Under the pieces are notes generated by a model. That model ran no database searches. It was not told where the DNA came from and saw nothing but the letters and a program-made list of their open reading frames with translations. Below are positions 1 to 4,709 of a stretch of DNA of 5,219 bases, one piece after another; position 1 is the first letter of the stretch, and each line of letters begins with the position of its first letter. Source of the stretch: Bacillota bacterium (GTDB lineage Bacteria; Bacillota; Clostridia; Christensenellales; SZUA-584); assembly GCA_023396555.1 (NCBI GenBank), contig JAEWWC010000200.1, forward strand, positions 1 through 5,219. The letters are read 5' to 3'. A program made the translations under genes and the position numbers.

Positions 1-510
1 AGCGACGCCATCAGCCGGCTGCTCGCATTGATGGCTCCGCTCACGCCGCTCATCTATCTGGATTTCGTCGTGGACTCGATGATGAACGGCCTGGGGCAGC
101 AGATGCGCACGCTCAAGATCAACATACTGGACTACGTCATCCGCATTGGTCTGGTGGTGCTGCTGATACCCCGCTTCGGGCTGATGGCTTACCTGCTCAT
201 ACTGTACTTCAGCGCGATGCTTAACGCCACTTTGAGCATACGCCGCTTGCTTATCGTAAGCCATGCTTCCATCCATGTCGTGGAATGGATCATTAAGCCG
301 CTGATCTCCGCCACCGCCGCGGGGCTGCTGGTCGTACTGGTTTTCCGGTTGCTACCGCTGACCCAGCCCGACGCGTGGGTGCTCACCGCCAAAATACTGC
401 TGCTCACCGCAGTGTACGTCGCGCAGCTTTTCGCGCTGGGCTGTCTGAATCGGTACGACGTGCGCTGGCTGAAAAGCATGGTCAAATCTGCAGGGTTGCG
501 ATCCAGCTAA
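1..510 (+). CDS. SpoVB/MurJ-like oligosaccharide flippase, C-terminal part (5' end outside window)
   Basis: The frame is open from base 1 and ends at TAA 508-510, giving 169 residues; the N-terminal two thirds lie outside the window. About five hydrophobic segments are visible (roughly residues 5-24, 43-57, 60-78, 98-118 and 126-148). The stretch with LDFVVDSMMNGLGQQ, then NILDYVIR and IPRFG, resembles the C-terminal half of stage V sporulation protein B and related polysaccharide-biosynthesis (MOP superfamily) proteins. Members of that family move lipid-linked sugars or peptidoglycan precursors across the membrane. SpoVB itself acts in spore cortex formation, but Clostridia carry several paralogues, so I do not assign spoVB. 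The protein ends in a short basic tail after DVRWLKSMV, a normal family ending. No convincing terminator of its own follows; the hairpin downstream has its T-run on the other strand. Family call fairly sure, exact role unknown. Confidence 0.8.
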   Translation, partial: SDAISRLLALMAPLTPLIYLDFVVDSMMNGLGQQMRTLKINILDYVIRIGLVVLLIPRFGLMAYLLILYFSAMLNATLSIRRLLIVSHASIHVVEWIIKPLISATAAGLLVVLVFRLLPLTQPDAWVLTAKILLLTAVYVAQLFALGCLNRYDVRWLKSMVKSAGLRSS

Positions 511-547
511 AACTTGCAAACAACCAGAAACGTATTCGGGGAGCCAC

Positions 548-588
548 AAATAAAAGAGGACAGCCGCCACATTGGGCGCCGTCCCCTC
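548..588 (-). terminator. Rho-independent terminator of the sigma factor/membrane protein operon
   Basis: Read on the minus strand, GGGGACGGC (586 to 578) pairs with GCTGTCCTC (564 to 556) over 9 bp including two G-U pairs. An inner GCC/GGC pair closes a six-base loop. The stem is followed directly by TTTTATTT (555 to 548). It lies about 30 bases after the stop of the small membrane protein gene. On the plus strand the stem is not followed by T residues, so it should mainly serve the minus-strand operon. Confidence 0.7.
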
Positions 589-616
589 ACTAATACAGCT
601 TGCTCACAGTCCACTG

Positions 617-1066
617 TTATTTCTCACCGGTGTCCGGGTCTCCTTTTGAATACTTCTCAAAACCCGCCCGGCCCTCGGCTTCCCACCATCGCTCGTACAT
701 CTCCTCATATTCGGCGTTGGCTTCGTTGCCCATCTTCTTCCCGTATTCCTTCTCAAACTCTTTGGCAAACTCGCGTCTGATTTCATCGCGAATCGGGCCG
801 CTTTTCTTCTCCTTCTTTTTGCTGTCCGACGAACCGCCGCCGCCCAGCCGTCCAAAAAGTATCGACGTCAGAACAATGATACCCAGCCCCTCCCAATAGG
901 TGATCGTCGGAAGCTCAAACAGCTTAGGCATCAGCCAGTTCCATAGCAGCTGCGTCACCCACCCAAAGGCAAACACCGCGGCAATGCCCAGCAGCACCAT
1001 GCCGATAATCTTTAACACCTTCATTGCGCCTTCCGGCGTCATGCATTTTTCTTCATTATGGCTCAT
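617..1066 (-). CDS. Small two-helix membrane protein encoded with the sigma factor
   Basis: 149 residues, function not recognised. Two hydrophobic segments (about 16-38 and 55-73) flank a Trp-rich stretch, WVTQLLWNWLMP at 36-47, followed by LFELPTITYWEGLG. A Gly-rich hinge (GGGGSS, 75-80) and a Lys cluster (KKKEKK, 83-88) lead into a highly charged, probably helical tail (about 92-138) with many Glu, Lys, Arg and Trp residues. The Lys cluster after the second helix suggests the tail is cytoplasmic by the positive-inside rule. Start ATG 1064-1066 has AAGGAGGA (1071-1078) five bases upstream. That ribosome binding site lies within the last codons of the sigma gene, whose stop is only one base away, so the two are probably translationally coupled. 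I recall similar short proteins with a LWNWLMP-type motif beside sigma-factor genes in other bacteria. A role as membrane partner or regulator of the sigma factor is inference; no zinc-finger or RsiW-type anti-sigma motif is present. Confidence 0.8.
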   Translation of the reverse strand: MSHNEEKCMTPEGAMKVLKIIGMVLLGIAAVFAFGWVTQLLWNWLMPKLFELPTITYWEGLGIIVLTSILFGRLGGGGSSDSKKKEKKSGPIRDEIRREFAKEFEKEYGKKMGNEANAEYEEMYERWWEAEGRAGFEKYSKGDPDTGEK

Positions 1067-1067
1067 G

Positions 1068-1559
1068 TCATCCTCCTTTATTGATATATCCGTATATCAT
1101 CACTCTCAGCTTTTTAACCGCGCGGCTCTTGCGGGACAGCAGCGTCCCTATCTTCTCCCCAGTCTCCGCAGCGAGGTCGGCATAACTGCGCCCTCTGAGT
1201 TCCGTTTCCACGAACACATACCTCTGGCCGGGCTCCAGTCTGCTTACTGCCCGCATAATGACTGCTTTGAGTTCCCCCGCCAGTATGCTGTCCTCCGTAG
1301 TCCCGGTGCTCTCTTCCGTATGATCCGGAGTGAGCGTTTCCCGGTTCCGTTTCCTGAAATGGTCCTTCGCTCCGTTCTCCAGCGCAGTGTATACATATGA
1401 TGTCAGGTTTTTGATGCCGGCGAGGTTGTCACTGTACAGCAGCTTCAAAACCGCCTGCTGAATCAGGTCCTCAATGTCGTAGTCGTTCAGACTGAAAAAC
1501 CGGGCCTTTAAGAATCGCTTGAACCAGCCGTAGTTTTCCTCGAATACCTGTCTGATCAC
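1068..1559 (-). CDS. ECF-like RNA polymerase sigma-70 factor
   Basis: 163 residues from the GTG start, typical for a two-domain ECF (group 4) sigma factor. Region 2 spans about 7-74: the core-binding DYDIEDLIQQAVLKLL (26-41) is clear, and the basic AKDHFRKRNRE (64-74) fits the region 2.3-2.4 promoter-melting helix. A polar linker (about 75-92, rich in Thr and Glu) separates it from region 4 (about 93-155). There, SRLEPGQRYVFVETELRG precedes the helix-turn-helix around 124-152 (RSYADLAAETG to SRKSRAVKKLR), which would contact the -35 element. No region 1 or 3 and no C-terminal SnoaL-type extension is seen. The start is uncertain: GTG 1557-1559 is 22 bases from the Shine-Dalgarno, whereas an in-frame CTG at 1569-1571 is well placed and would add four residues (LDRN). 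The stop at 1068-1070 abuts the membrane-protein gene. Target promoters cannot be read from this window. Confidence 0.88.
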   Translation of the reverse strand: MIRQVFEENYGWFKRFLKARFFSLNDYDIEDLIQQAVLKLLYSDNLAGIKNLTSYVYTALENGAKDHFRKRNRETLTPDHTEESTGTTEDSILAGELKAVIMRAVSRLEPGQRYVFVETELRGRSYADLAAETGEKIGTLLSRKSRAVKKLRVMIYGYINKGG

Positions 1560-1581
1560 ATTCCTGTCCAGCGCTGCCGCA

Positions 1582-1588
1582 CCTCCTT
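1582..1588 (-). promoter_or_regulatory. Strong Shine-Dalgarno of the sigma gene that questions its start codon
   Basis: On the minus strand AAGGAGG (1588 to 1582) is a near-perfect ribosome binding site. Ten bases separate it from the in-frame CTG at 1571-1569, but 22 separate it from the GTG at 1559-1557. No ATG, GTG or TTG lies between. Either CTG is used as the start or this site works at unusually long spacing. Confidence 0.6.
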
Positions 1589-1600
1589 TTCGGCTATTTA

Positions 1601-1610
1601 TAACCGGTTA
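1601..1610. repeat. Perfect 10-bp palindrome upstream of the sigma gene
   Basis: TAACCGGTTA is fully self-complementary and sits about 12 bases upstream of the sigma-gene Shine-Dalgarno, in an AT-rich stretch. It may be an operator or part of the 5' leader. A perfect 10-mer can arise by chance, so function is only suggested by its position. Confidence 0.4.
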
Positions 1611-1650
1611 CATCTCCATGACGTTTGAGAATCAGAAATATTGCGCCTTT

Positions 1651-1673
1651 TTTACCAGTAAACCACTTTTTAC
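1651..1673. repeat. Alternating TTTAC / GTAAA half-sites
   Basis: TTTAC (1651-1655), GTAAA (1658-1662) and TTTAC (1669-1673) alternate in orientation, so the middle element can pair with either neighbour (spacers of 2 and 6 bases). They lie in the non-coding gap between the divergent sigma and GntR genes. This could be a binding site for a dimeric regulator or simple AT-rich redundancy; I cannot tell which. Confidence 0.3.
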
Positions 1674-1714
1674 AAAATAAAAATACCTCCAAATAACAAA
1701 AGGTCGGCAGCCAT

Positions 1715-1737
1715 CCAACAGCCAATCGCTCTGTTGG
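1715..1737. repeat. Inverted repeat CCAACAG / CTGTTGG in the divergent control region
   Basis: Perfect 7-bp arms (1715-1721 and 1731-1737) are separated by nine bases. On the plus strand the hairpin is followed by an AT-rich stretch with a TTTTT run (1750-1754), but the run begins 12 bases after the stem. The element lies about 27 bases upstream of the -35 box of the GntR operon. It could be a weak terminator, an operator or a leader structure; no gene on the plus strand immediately upstream needs a terminator here. Confidence 0.35.
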
Positions 1738-1763
1738 TTAGTATTTAAATTTTTACCTCTCTA

Positions 1764-1792
1764 TTGACAGACCTATTGTAATAGTGTACTAT
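1764..1792 (+). promoter_or_regulatory. Sigma-A-type promoter of the YtrA-like operon
   Basis: A perfect -35 TTGACA (1764-1769), a 17-base spacer and a -10 TACTAT (1787-1792, five of six consensus bases). Transcription would start near 1799-1800, leaving a leader of about 24 bases before the ATG at 1824. This is the best promoter match in the window and is expected to be strong unless repressed. Confidence 0.8.
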
Positions 1793-1806
1793 CTATCTCA
1801 TACAGT
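1781..1806. promoter_or_regulatory. Candidate operator(s) for the YtrA-like repressor
   Basis: Two overlapping inverted repeats cover the -10 box and start site. One is ATAGT-GT-ACTAT (1781-1792), coinciding with the -10. The other is AGTGTA (1783-1788), 12 bases, then TACAGT (1801-1806), with one mismatch. The second resembles the AGTGTA/TACACT operator spaced by about 13 bases that I recall for Bacillus subtilis YtrA. Binding here would block RNA polymerase, so the repressor probably controls its own operon. Sequence and position are direct observation; the regulator assignment is inference. Confidence 0.55.
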
Positions 1807-1823
1807 TGAAGCGAGGTGAACTA

Positions 1824-2177
1824 ATGCAATATAACAGCCGTGAACCGATATATCTACAGGTGATCGACGATATTGAAAAACGAATGATCAAAGGAGAGAT
1901 TCTGCCGGGGGCGAAACTGCCTTCAACCCGCACGCTGGCGGTGGAATACGAAGTGAACCCCAACACGGCGGCAAGAATTTACAAGGAGATGGAAACAATG
2001 GGTCTGTGCTACACCGAGCGGGGCCTCGGCACCTTCATGACGGACGACAAAAACGTGGTGGAAAAGCTGCGGTATGAGCTGGCGGATAAGCTGACGCGCG
2101 AATTCGTCAAGGAAATGCAGTCGCTGGGCTTCACCGCGCAGGATATGAAACAAGCGATTGAGGAGGAAATCAAATGA
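1824..2177 (+). CDS. GntR-family transcriptional regulator, YtrA subfamily
   Basis: 117 residues, the short length typical of YtrA-type GntR repressors. The winged helix-turn-helix spans about 5-72: REPIYLQVIDDIEKRMIKGE opens it, LPGAKLPSTRTLA and YEVNPNTAARIYKEME give the recognition region (about 32-56), and ERGLGTFM (65-72) is the wing. After it comes only a short helical tail (about 76-117) for dimerisation, not the large ligand domain of FadR or HutC types. I start at ATG 1824 because GAGGTG (1813-1818) lies five bases upstream. An upstream in-frame TTG at 1806 would fall in the leader and lacks a ribosome binding site. The stop overlaps the ATPase start (ATGA, 2174-2177), so the two are translationally coupled. 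Family members repress their own ABC operon and are often induced by cell-wall antibiotics; the inducer here is unknown. Confidence 0.92.
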   Translation: MQYNSREPIYLQVIDDIEKRMIKGEILPGAKLPSTRTLAVEYEVNPNTAARIYKEMETMGLCYTERGLGTFMTDDKNVVEKLRYELADKLTREFVKEMQSLGFTAQDMKQAIEEEIK

Positions 2178-2872
2178 TGCAAACACTGTCCACAACGCAG
2201 CTGACCAAACGCTACGGCGGCCTGAATGCCGTGTCCGAGGCGACGGTTGCGCTGAATCCAGGGCGAATCTACGGGCTGCTGGGACCCAACGGCAGCGGCA
2301 AATCCACGTTCATGAAGATGGCCGCAGGGCTGGCGCACCCGACATCCGGCGCCATCAACATCATGGGCAAGCCGATCAGCGCCGAATCGCGCGGCAACAT
2401 CGCGTTTATGCCCACCGAGCCGTACTTCTACGGCTATATGACGGTCAAGCAGGTGGGCGCGTTCCATGCGGACTTCTATACGGACTTCTCTGCCAGCGAG
2501 TATACCCGGCTCATTCAGTCGATGGGGCTTGATATGGGCATGAGGGTGTCCTCCCTCTCGTCCGGCATGGCGGCTAAACTCAAGCTGGCAGCGGCAGCCG
2601 CGCGGGACGCCCGGCTCATCATGCTGGACGAACCGCTGAACGGCATCGACATCATCGCGCGGGATGTGATCATGTCTACGATCATTGAGAAGGCGAATGA
2701 GACCAACACCATCATGATCTCCAGCCACCTGATCGATGTGATGGAGAACATACTGGACGAAGTGATATTCATCAAACAGGGCTGCATCGTGCTTCAGGGC
2801 GAAGCCGAATCCGTACGCGAACAATACGGCAAATCCATCGTGGATCTTTACAGGGAGGTGTTCGCATCATGA
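2174..2872 (+). CDS. ABC transporter ATP-binding protein (YtrB-like)
   Basis: 232 residues, a normal single nucleotide-binding domain for a half-transporter. Walker A is GPNGSGKST (37-45), Walker B with catalytic Glu is LIMLDEP (148-154, E153), D-loop LNGID (155-159) and H-loop SSH (H185). Two motifs depart from consensus. The Q-loop glutamine position reads PTE (80-82, Thr81), and the signature is LSSGM (128-132) instead of LSGGQ. Such drift is common among YtrB/BcrA-like ATPases and the ATP-binding and hydrolysis residues are kept, so it should be active. The ATG at 2174-2176 overlaps the regulator stop and has AGGAGG at 2161-2166; a second ATG follows at 2177. The C-terminus overlaps the permease start by ATGA (2869-2872). 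It should energise the downstream permease from the cytoplasmic face, with export most likely and substrate unknown. Confidence 0.92.
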   Translation: MMQTLSTTQLTKRYGGLNAVSEATVALNPGRIYGLLGPNGSGKSTFMKMAAGLAHPTSGAINIMGKPISAESRGNIAFMPTEPYFYGYMTVKQVGAFHADFYTDFSASEYTRLIQSMGLDMGMRVSSLSSGMAAKLKLAAAAARDARLIMLDEPLNGIDIIARDVIMSTIIEKANETNTIMISSHLIDVMENILDEVIFIKQGCIVLQGEAESVREQYGKSIVDLYREVFAS

Positions 2873-3636
2873 CAAAGTTGATCAAATACGAGCTGCTGCG
2901 CAGAAAACCCATGCTGATCGGCGCGTTGCTGTCGATGGTATTTATCGAAGGCGTCACGTTGTTCGGCGTGTACATGGACGGCGGCTGGAACGCCCTTGCC
3001 ATCATCATGACGGCGCTGCTGGTGGTGGGCGGGCTGGTACTGGCGTTTCTCGACGGCATCACGCGCCTCTACTCGGACCTCAAACAAAAGCAGGGCTACA
3101 TGCTGCTGATGACGCCGCAGAACGGATACCGCATCATCTGGGCCAAGACGATATTCTCCGTGTTCGAGATCATCGCGGCGGGTCTGCTCATCACCGGCTG
3201 CCTCGCGCTTACCGGGGTGGCATTCAACCACACCCACGGCCAGATGGTTAGCGCTTTCCTTGCTCAGCTGCCCTTTGATTGGGGACTCATTTACGGCTCC
3301 GGTGCGCTCGGTCTGCTCCAGTTGATGGCCCAGTTCTCCATCGCGATACTCGCCGTTACGGTGAGCCGTACGTTCATGCAAAGCCGCCGGTACAACTGGC
3401 TGATCGCGCTGCTCATGTATTTCGCTCTCGCCATGGTCGTTAACTTTGTTGACGGTGCGCTGCTGCTGGCATTCGGGGTTGTCGGAGATGTGATGCAGGT
3501 CACCAATGACGCAATGCTGCTGAATAGCGGTCTGCTGGCCAAATACTTCGTTATCGGTGCAGCCACTTACTCGATATGGTTTGTCGCCTGTACGTTCATA
3601 TCGGGCCGCCTCATCAACCGCGGCATCGACCTGTAG
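2869..3636 (+). CDS. ABC transporter permease, six predicted helices
   Basis: 255 residues with six hydrophobic segments at about 16-36, 42-62, 94-117, 140-166, 175-203 and 220-244, the usual ABC-2-type exporter layout. The N-terminus (MTKLIKYELLRRKP) is the short basic cytoplasmic helix normal for this group. A charged loop at about 64-93 (RLYSDLKQKQGYMLLMTPQNGYRI) resembles the coupling region facing the ATPase: GYMLLMTPQ is a common feature of ABC permeases in YtrA-type operons. AGGGAGGTG (2852-2860) lies eight bases before the ATG, and the start overlaps the ATPase stop. As only one permease and one ATPase are present, the working transporter is probably a 2+2 homodimer. No substrate can be read from the sequence; antimicrobial-peptide, lipid or wall-precursor handling are possibilities by family only. 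Confidence 0.88.
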   Translation: MTKLIKYELLRRKPMLIGALLSMVFIEGVTLFGVYMDGGWNALAIIMTALLVVGGLVLAFLDGITRLYSDLKQKQGYMLLMTPQNGYRIIWAKTIFSVFEIIAAGLLITGCLALTGVAFNHTHGQMVSAFLAQLPFDWGLIYGSGALGLLQLMAQFSIAILAVTVSRTFMQSRRYNWLIALLMYFALAMVVNFVDGALLLAFGVVGDVMQVTNDAMLLNSGLLAKYFVIGAATYSIWFVACTFISGRLINRGIDL

Positions 3637-3646
3637 GGAGGTGCAT

Positions 3647-4024
3647 ATGAAGAGGAACAGGACCATAGCCGCCGCAGTGATCGCGCTGTCCCTGATGGCC
3701 GCCGCCCTGCTGGGCGGATGCTCCGTGACCAGCGGCGTATTCACCGGGATGAGCGAGTCGTCAACGGAGACGTCGCTCAGCGCCAGCTACATCAGTTTCG
3801 ACGGTTCGTTCGCACGACAGATGTCGCTTCAGTCAGGCGATGAAGTCACGTTCAGCCTGTCCGGGGGCGAAGGTCTGGATGCCTCCGTTGAAAAGGATGG
3901 CGAAGACATATTCAGCATATCCGGCGGTAACGCGTTCACCGCACCGGAGGACGGCACCTACACCTTCATCATACAAGGCGAGAACAACAACGGTTCATTC
4001 TCCCTCTCCTGGGAAGTCGAATAG
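3647..4024 (+). CDS. Small secreted lipoprotein of the YtrA-like ABC operon
   Basis: 125 residues. A lipoprotein signal peptide is clear: basic MKRNR, a hydrophobic core (about 7-21) and the lipobox LLGGC with lipidated Cys25. The mature chain has a Ser/Thr-rich spacer (about 26-45). A compact beta-rich domain (about 46-125) follows, with SYISFDGSF, LQSGDEVTFSLS, DASVEKDGEDIF, APEDGTYTFIIQG and a terminal NGSFSLSWEVE, a pattern expected of a small beta-sandwich. Similar lipoproteins ending in a GSFxxSW motif recur in Clostridia, in my recollection. The ATG at 3647 is preferred because GGGAGGTG sits just upstream (3635-3642) and the signal peptide begins there; longer in-frame starts lie inside the permease gene. 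The gene follows the permease by ten bases and is last in the operon. It should sit on the outer face of the membrane, perhaps as a binding or sensing partner of the transporter; that role is inference. Confidence 0.85.
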   Translation: MKRNRTIAAAVIALSLMAAALLGGCSVTSGVFTGMSESSTETSLSASYISFDGSFARQMSLQSGDEVTFSLSGGEGLDASVEKDGEDIFSISGGNAFTAPEDGTYTFIIQGENNNGSFSLSWEVE

Positions 4025-4039
4025 AAGCTGCCGCATCGA

Positions 4040-4072
4040 AAAGGACGGGTACACTCAAGTGGCCCGTCCTTT
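4040..4072. terminator. Strong bidirectional hairpin terminator between convergent genes
   Basis: AAAGGACGGG (4040-4049) and CCCGTCCTTT (4063-4072) are perfect 10-bp arms, and the 13-base interior contains a further CACT/AGTG pair (4052-4055 with 4058-4061). The A/T ends of the arms supply a short U-run in both directions (TTT on plus, TTTT on minus). It lies 16 bases after the lipoprotein stop and 36 bases after the GtrA stop, so it probably ends both operons. The short T-runs are the only weakness. Confidence 0.75.
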
Positions 4073-4107
4073 CATGTCAGTATAAATCCCGCTGATACGG
4101 TCTTCAG

Positions 4108-4572
4108 TTATTCACCGGATTCACTTTGCACAGCGTCAACGCCCGCTTCCCGGTTGTCGATCTTCCCCCTGAAAACAAAGTACCGCTGAAACAGAAACTC
4201 TGTGACGAAATTGACCACCAGCGTGCCAAAAAAGACGATCGTATCAATTCCGGGGCTGCCAGCATAGCGCACCTCCACCAGCCAGTTGCCCAAAATGGTG
4301 GACAGCGGCGTGAACACGGCATAATAGGCGAACACCTTCATCATCGCCACCGGAACGTTAGCGGCAGACTTGAAGGTAAACCGTCGGTTCAGCGTAAAGT
4401 TCCACACCACCGAAGCAATCAGTGCCGGCAGATAGCAAACCCAATAATTGGAGAACAGAAGACCCAGCAAATAAAACAGGCCCGTTTGAATAAGCCCTGC
4501 GGAGGCGGAGAAAAGAGTAAACTTAACAAACCTTATGAACTCTCTTTTACCATTACGGTTATCCTTGTCCAT
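4108..4572 (-). CDS. GtrA-family four-helix membrane protein
   Basis: 154 residues, the usual GtrA length. After a charged N-terminus, RFVKFTLFSASAGLIQTGLFYLL (14-36) is the family opening. Helices are predicted at about 17-39, 45-59, 76-98 and 111-129. The internal duplication typical of GtrA is visible: NFTLNRRFTF (58-67) is echoed by NFVTEFLFQRYFVF (121-134). A polar C-terminal tail rich in Asp, Glu and Gly follows. GtrA proteins are linked to moving or using undecaprenyl-linked sugars in surface-glycan or teichoic-acid modification; the exact reaction here is unknown and no glycosyltransferase is adjacent within the window. Start ATG 4570-4572 has AGGGGA five bases upstream (4583-4578), an acceptable but not strong ribosome binding site. 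It appears to be transcribed alone from its own promoter, ending at the shared hairpin. Confidence 0.87.
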   Translation of the reverse strand: MDKDNRNGKREFIRFVKFTLFSASAGLIQTGLFYLLGLLFSNYWVCYLPALIASVVWNFTLNRRFTFKSAANVPVAMMKVFAYYAVFTPLSTILGNWLVEVRYAGSPGIDTIVFFGTLVVNFVTEFLFQRYFVFRGKIDNREAGVDAVQSESGE

Positions 4573-4636
4573 ATTTATCCCCTATTCTCGAATGATATTT
4601 CAGGAATTCCGGTTGGGCTGTTGGGTTAAGTGCCCC

Positions 4637-4672
4637 GATAAACACTTTATCACGCTCATGTCAGTTTGGCAA
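4637..4672 (-). promoter_or_regulatory. Candidate promoter of the GtrA gene with a palindrome over the -10
   Basis: On the minus strand TTGCCA (4672 to 4667, five of six -35 bases), 17 bases, then TAAAGT (4649 to 4644, four of six -10 bases). A perfect inverted repeat, GATAAA-CAC-TTTATC on the plus strand (4637-4651), covers this -10, as an operator would. The leader to the ATG would be about 65 bases. The promoter is moderately supported; the regulator is unknown. Confidence 0.45.
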
Positions 4673-4709
4673 TGCACAGCGGCACAGTGGATCCGCTCTT
4701 ATAACCACT

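Noticed and set aside
900..1400. Plus-strand open frame opposite the sigma factor and membrane protein genes
   Set aside because: No ribosome binding site or recognisable domain; the minus-strand genes explain the region fully.
1683..1690. A GGAGGTATTT stretch on the minus strand looking like a ribosome binding site for a tiny leader peptide
   Set aside because: No start codon gives more than a couple of codons before a stop (TTG is followed at once by TAA).
1806..1823. Upstream TTG start for the GntR regulator
   Set aside because: It has no Shine-Dalgarno, would sit almost at the transcription start, and the ATG at 1824 has a well-placed GAGGTG and begins the conserved family N-terminus.
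2009..2824. Long open frame on the minus strand (271 codons) opposite the ABC ATPase
   Set aside because: Low-complexity His/Arg/Gly-rich product opposite a gene with intact Walker motifs; a reading-frame shadow.
2848..3744. Long open frame on the minus strand (298 codons) opposite the permease and lipoprotein genes
   Set aside because: Its product is rich in His, Gln, Arg and Asp, has no domain pattern and lies fully opposite well-supported genes; it is a shadow of a GC-rich coding region.
4683..4709. Possible terminator after the DapF homologue (AGCGG/CCGCT and GTGG/CCAC pairings on the minus strand)
   Set aside because: Stems are short, compete with each other and have no T-run after them, so I do not call a terminator; read-through into the GtrA gene is possible.
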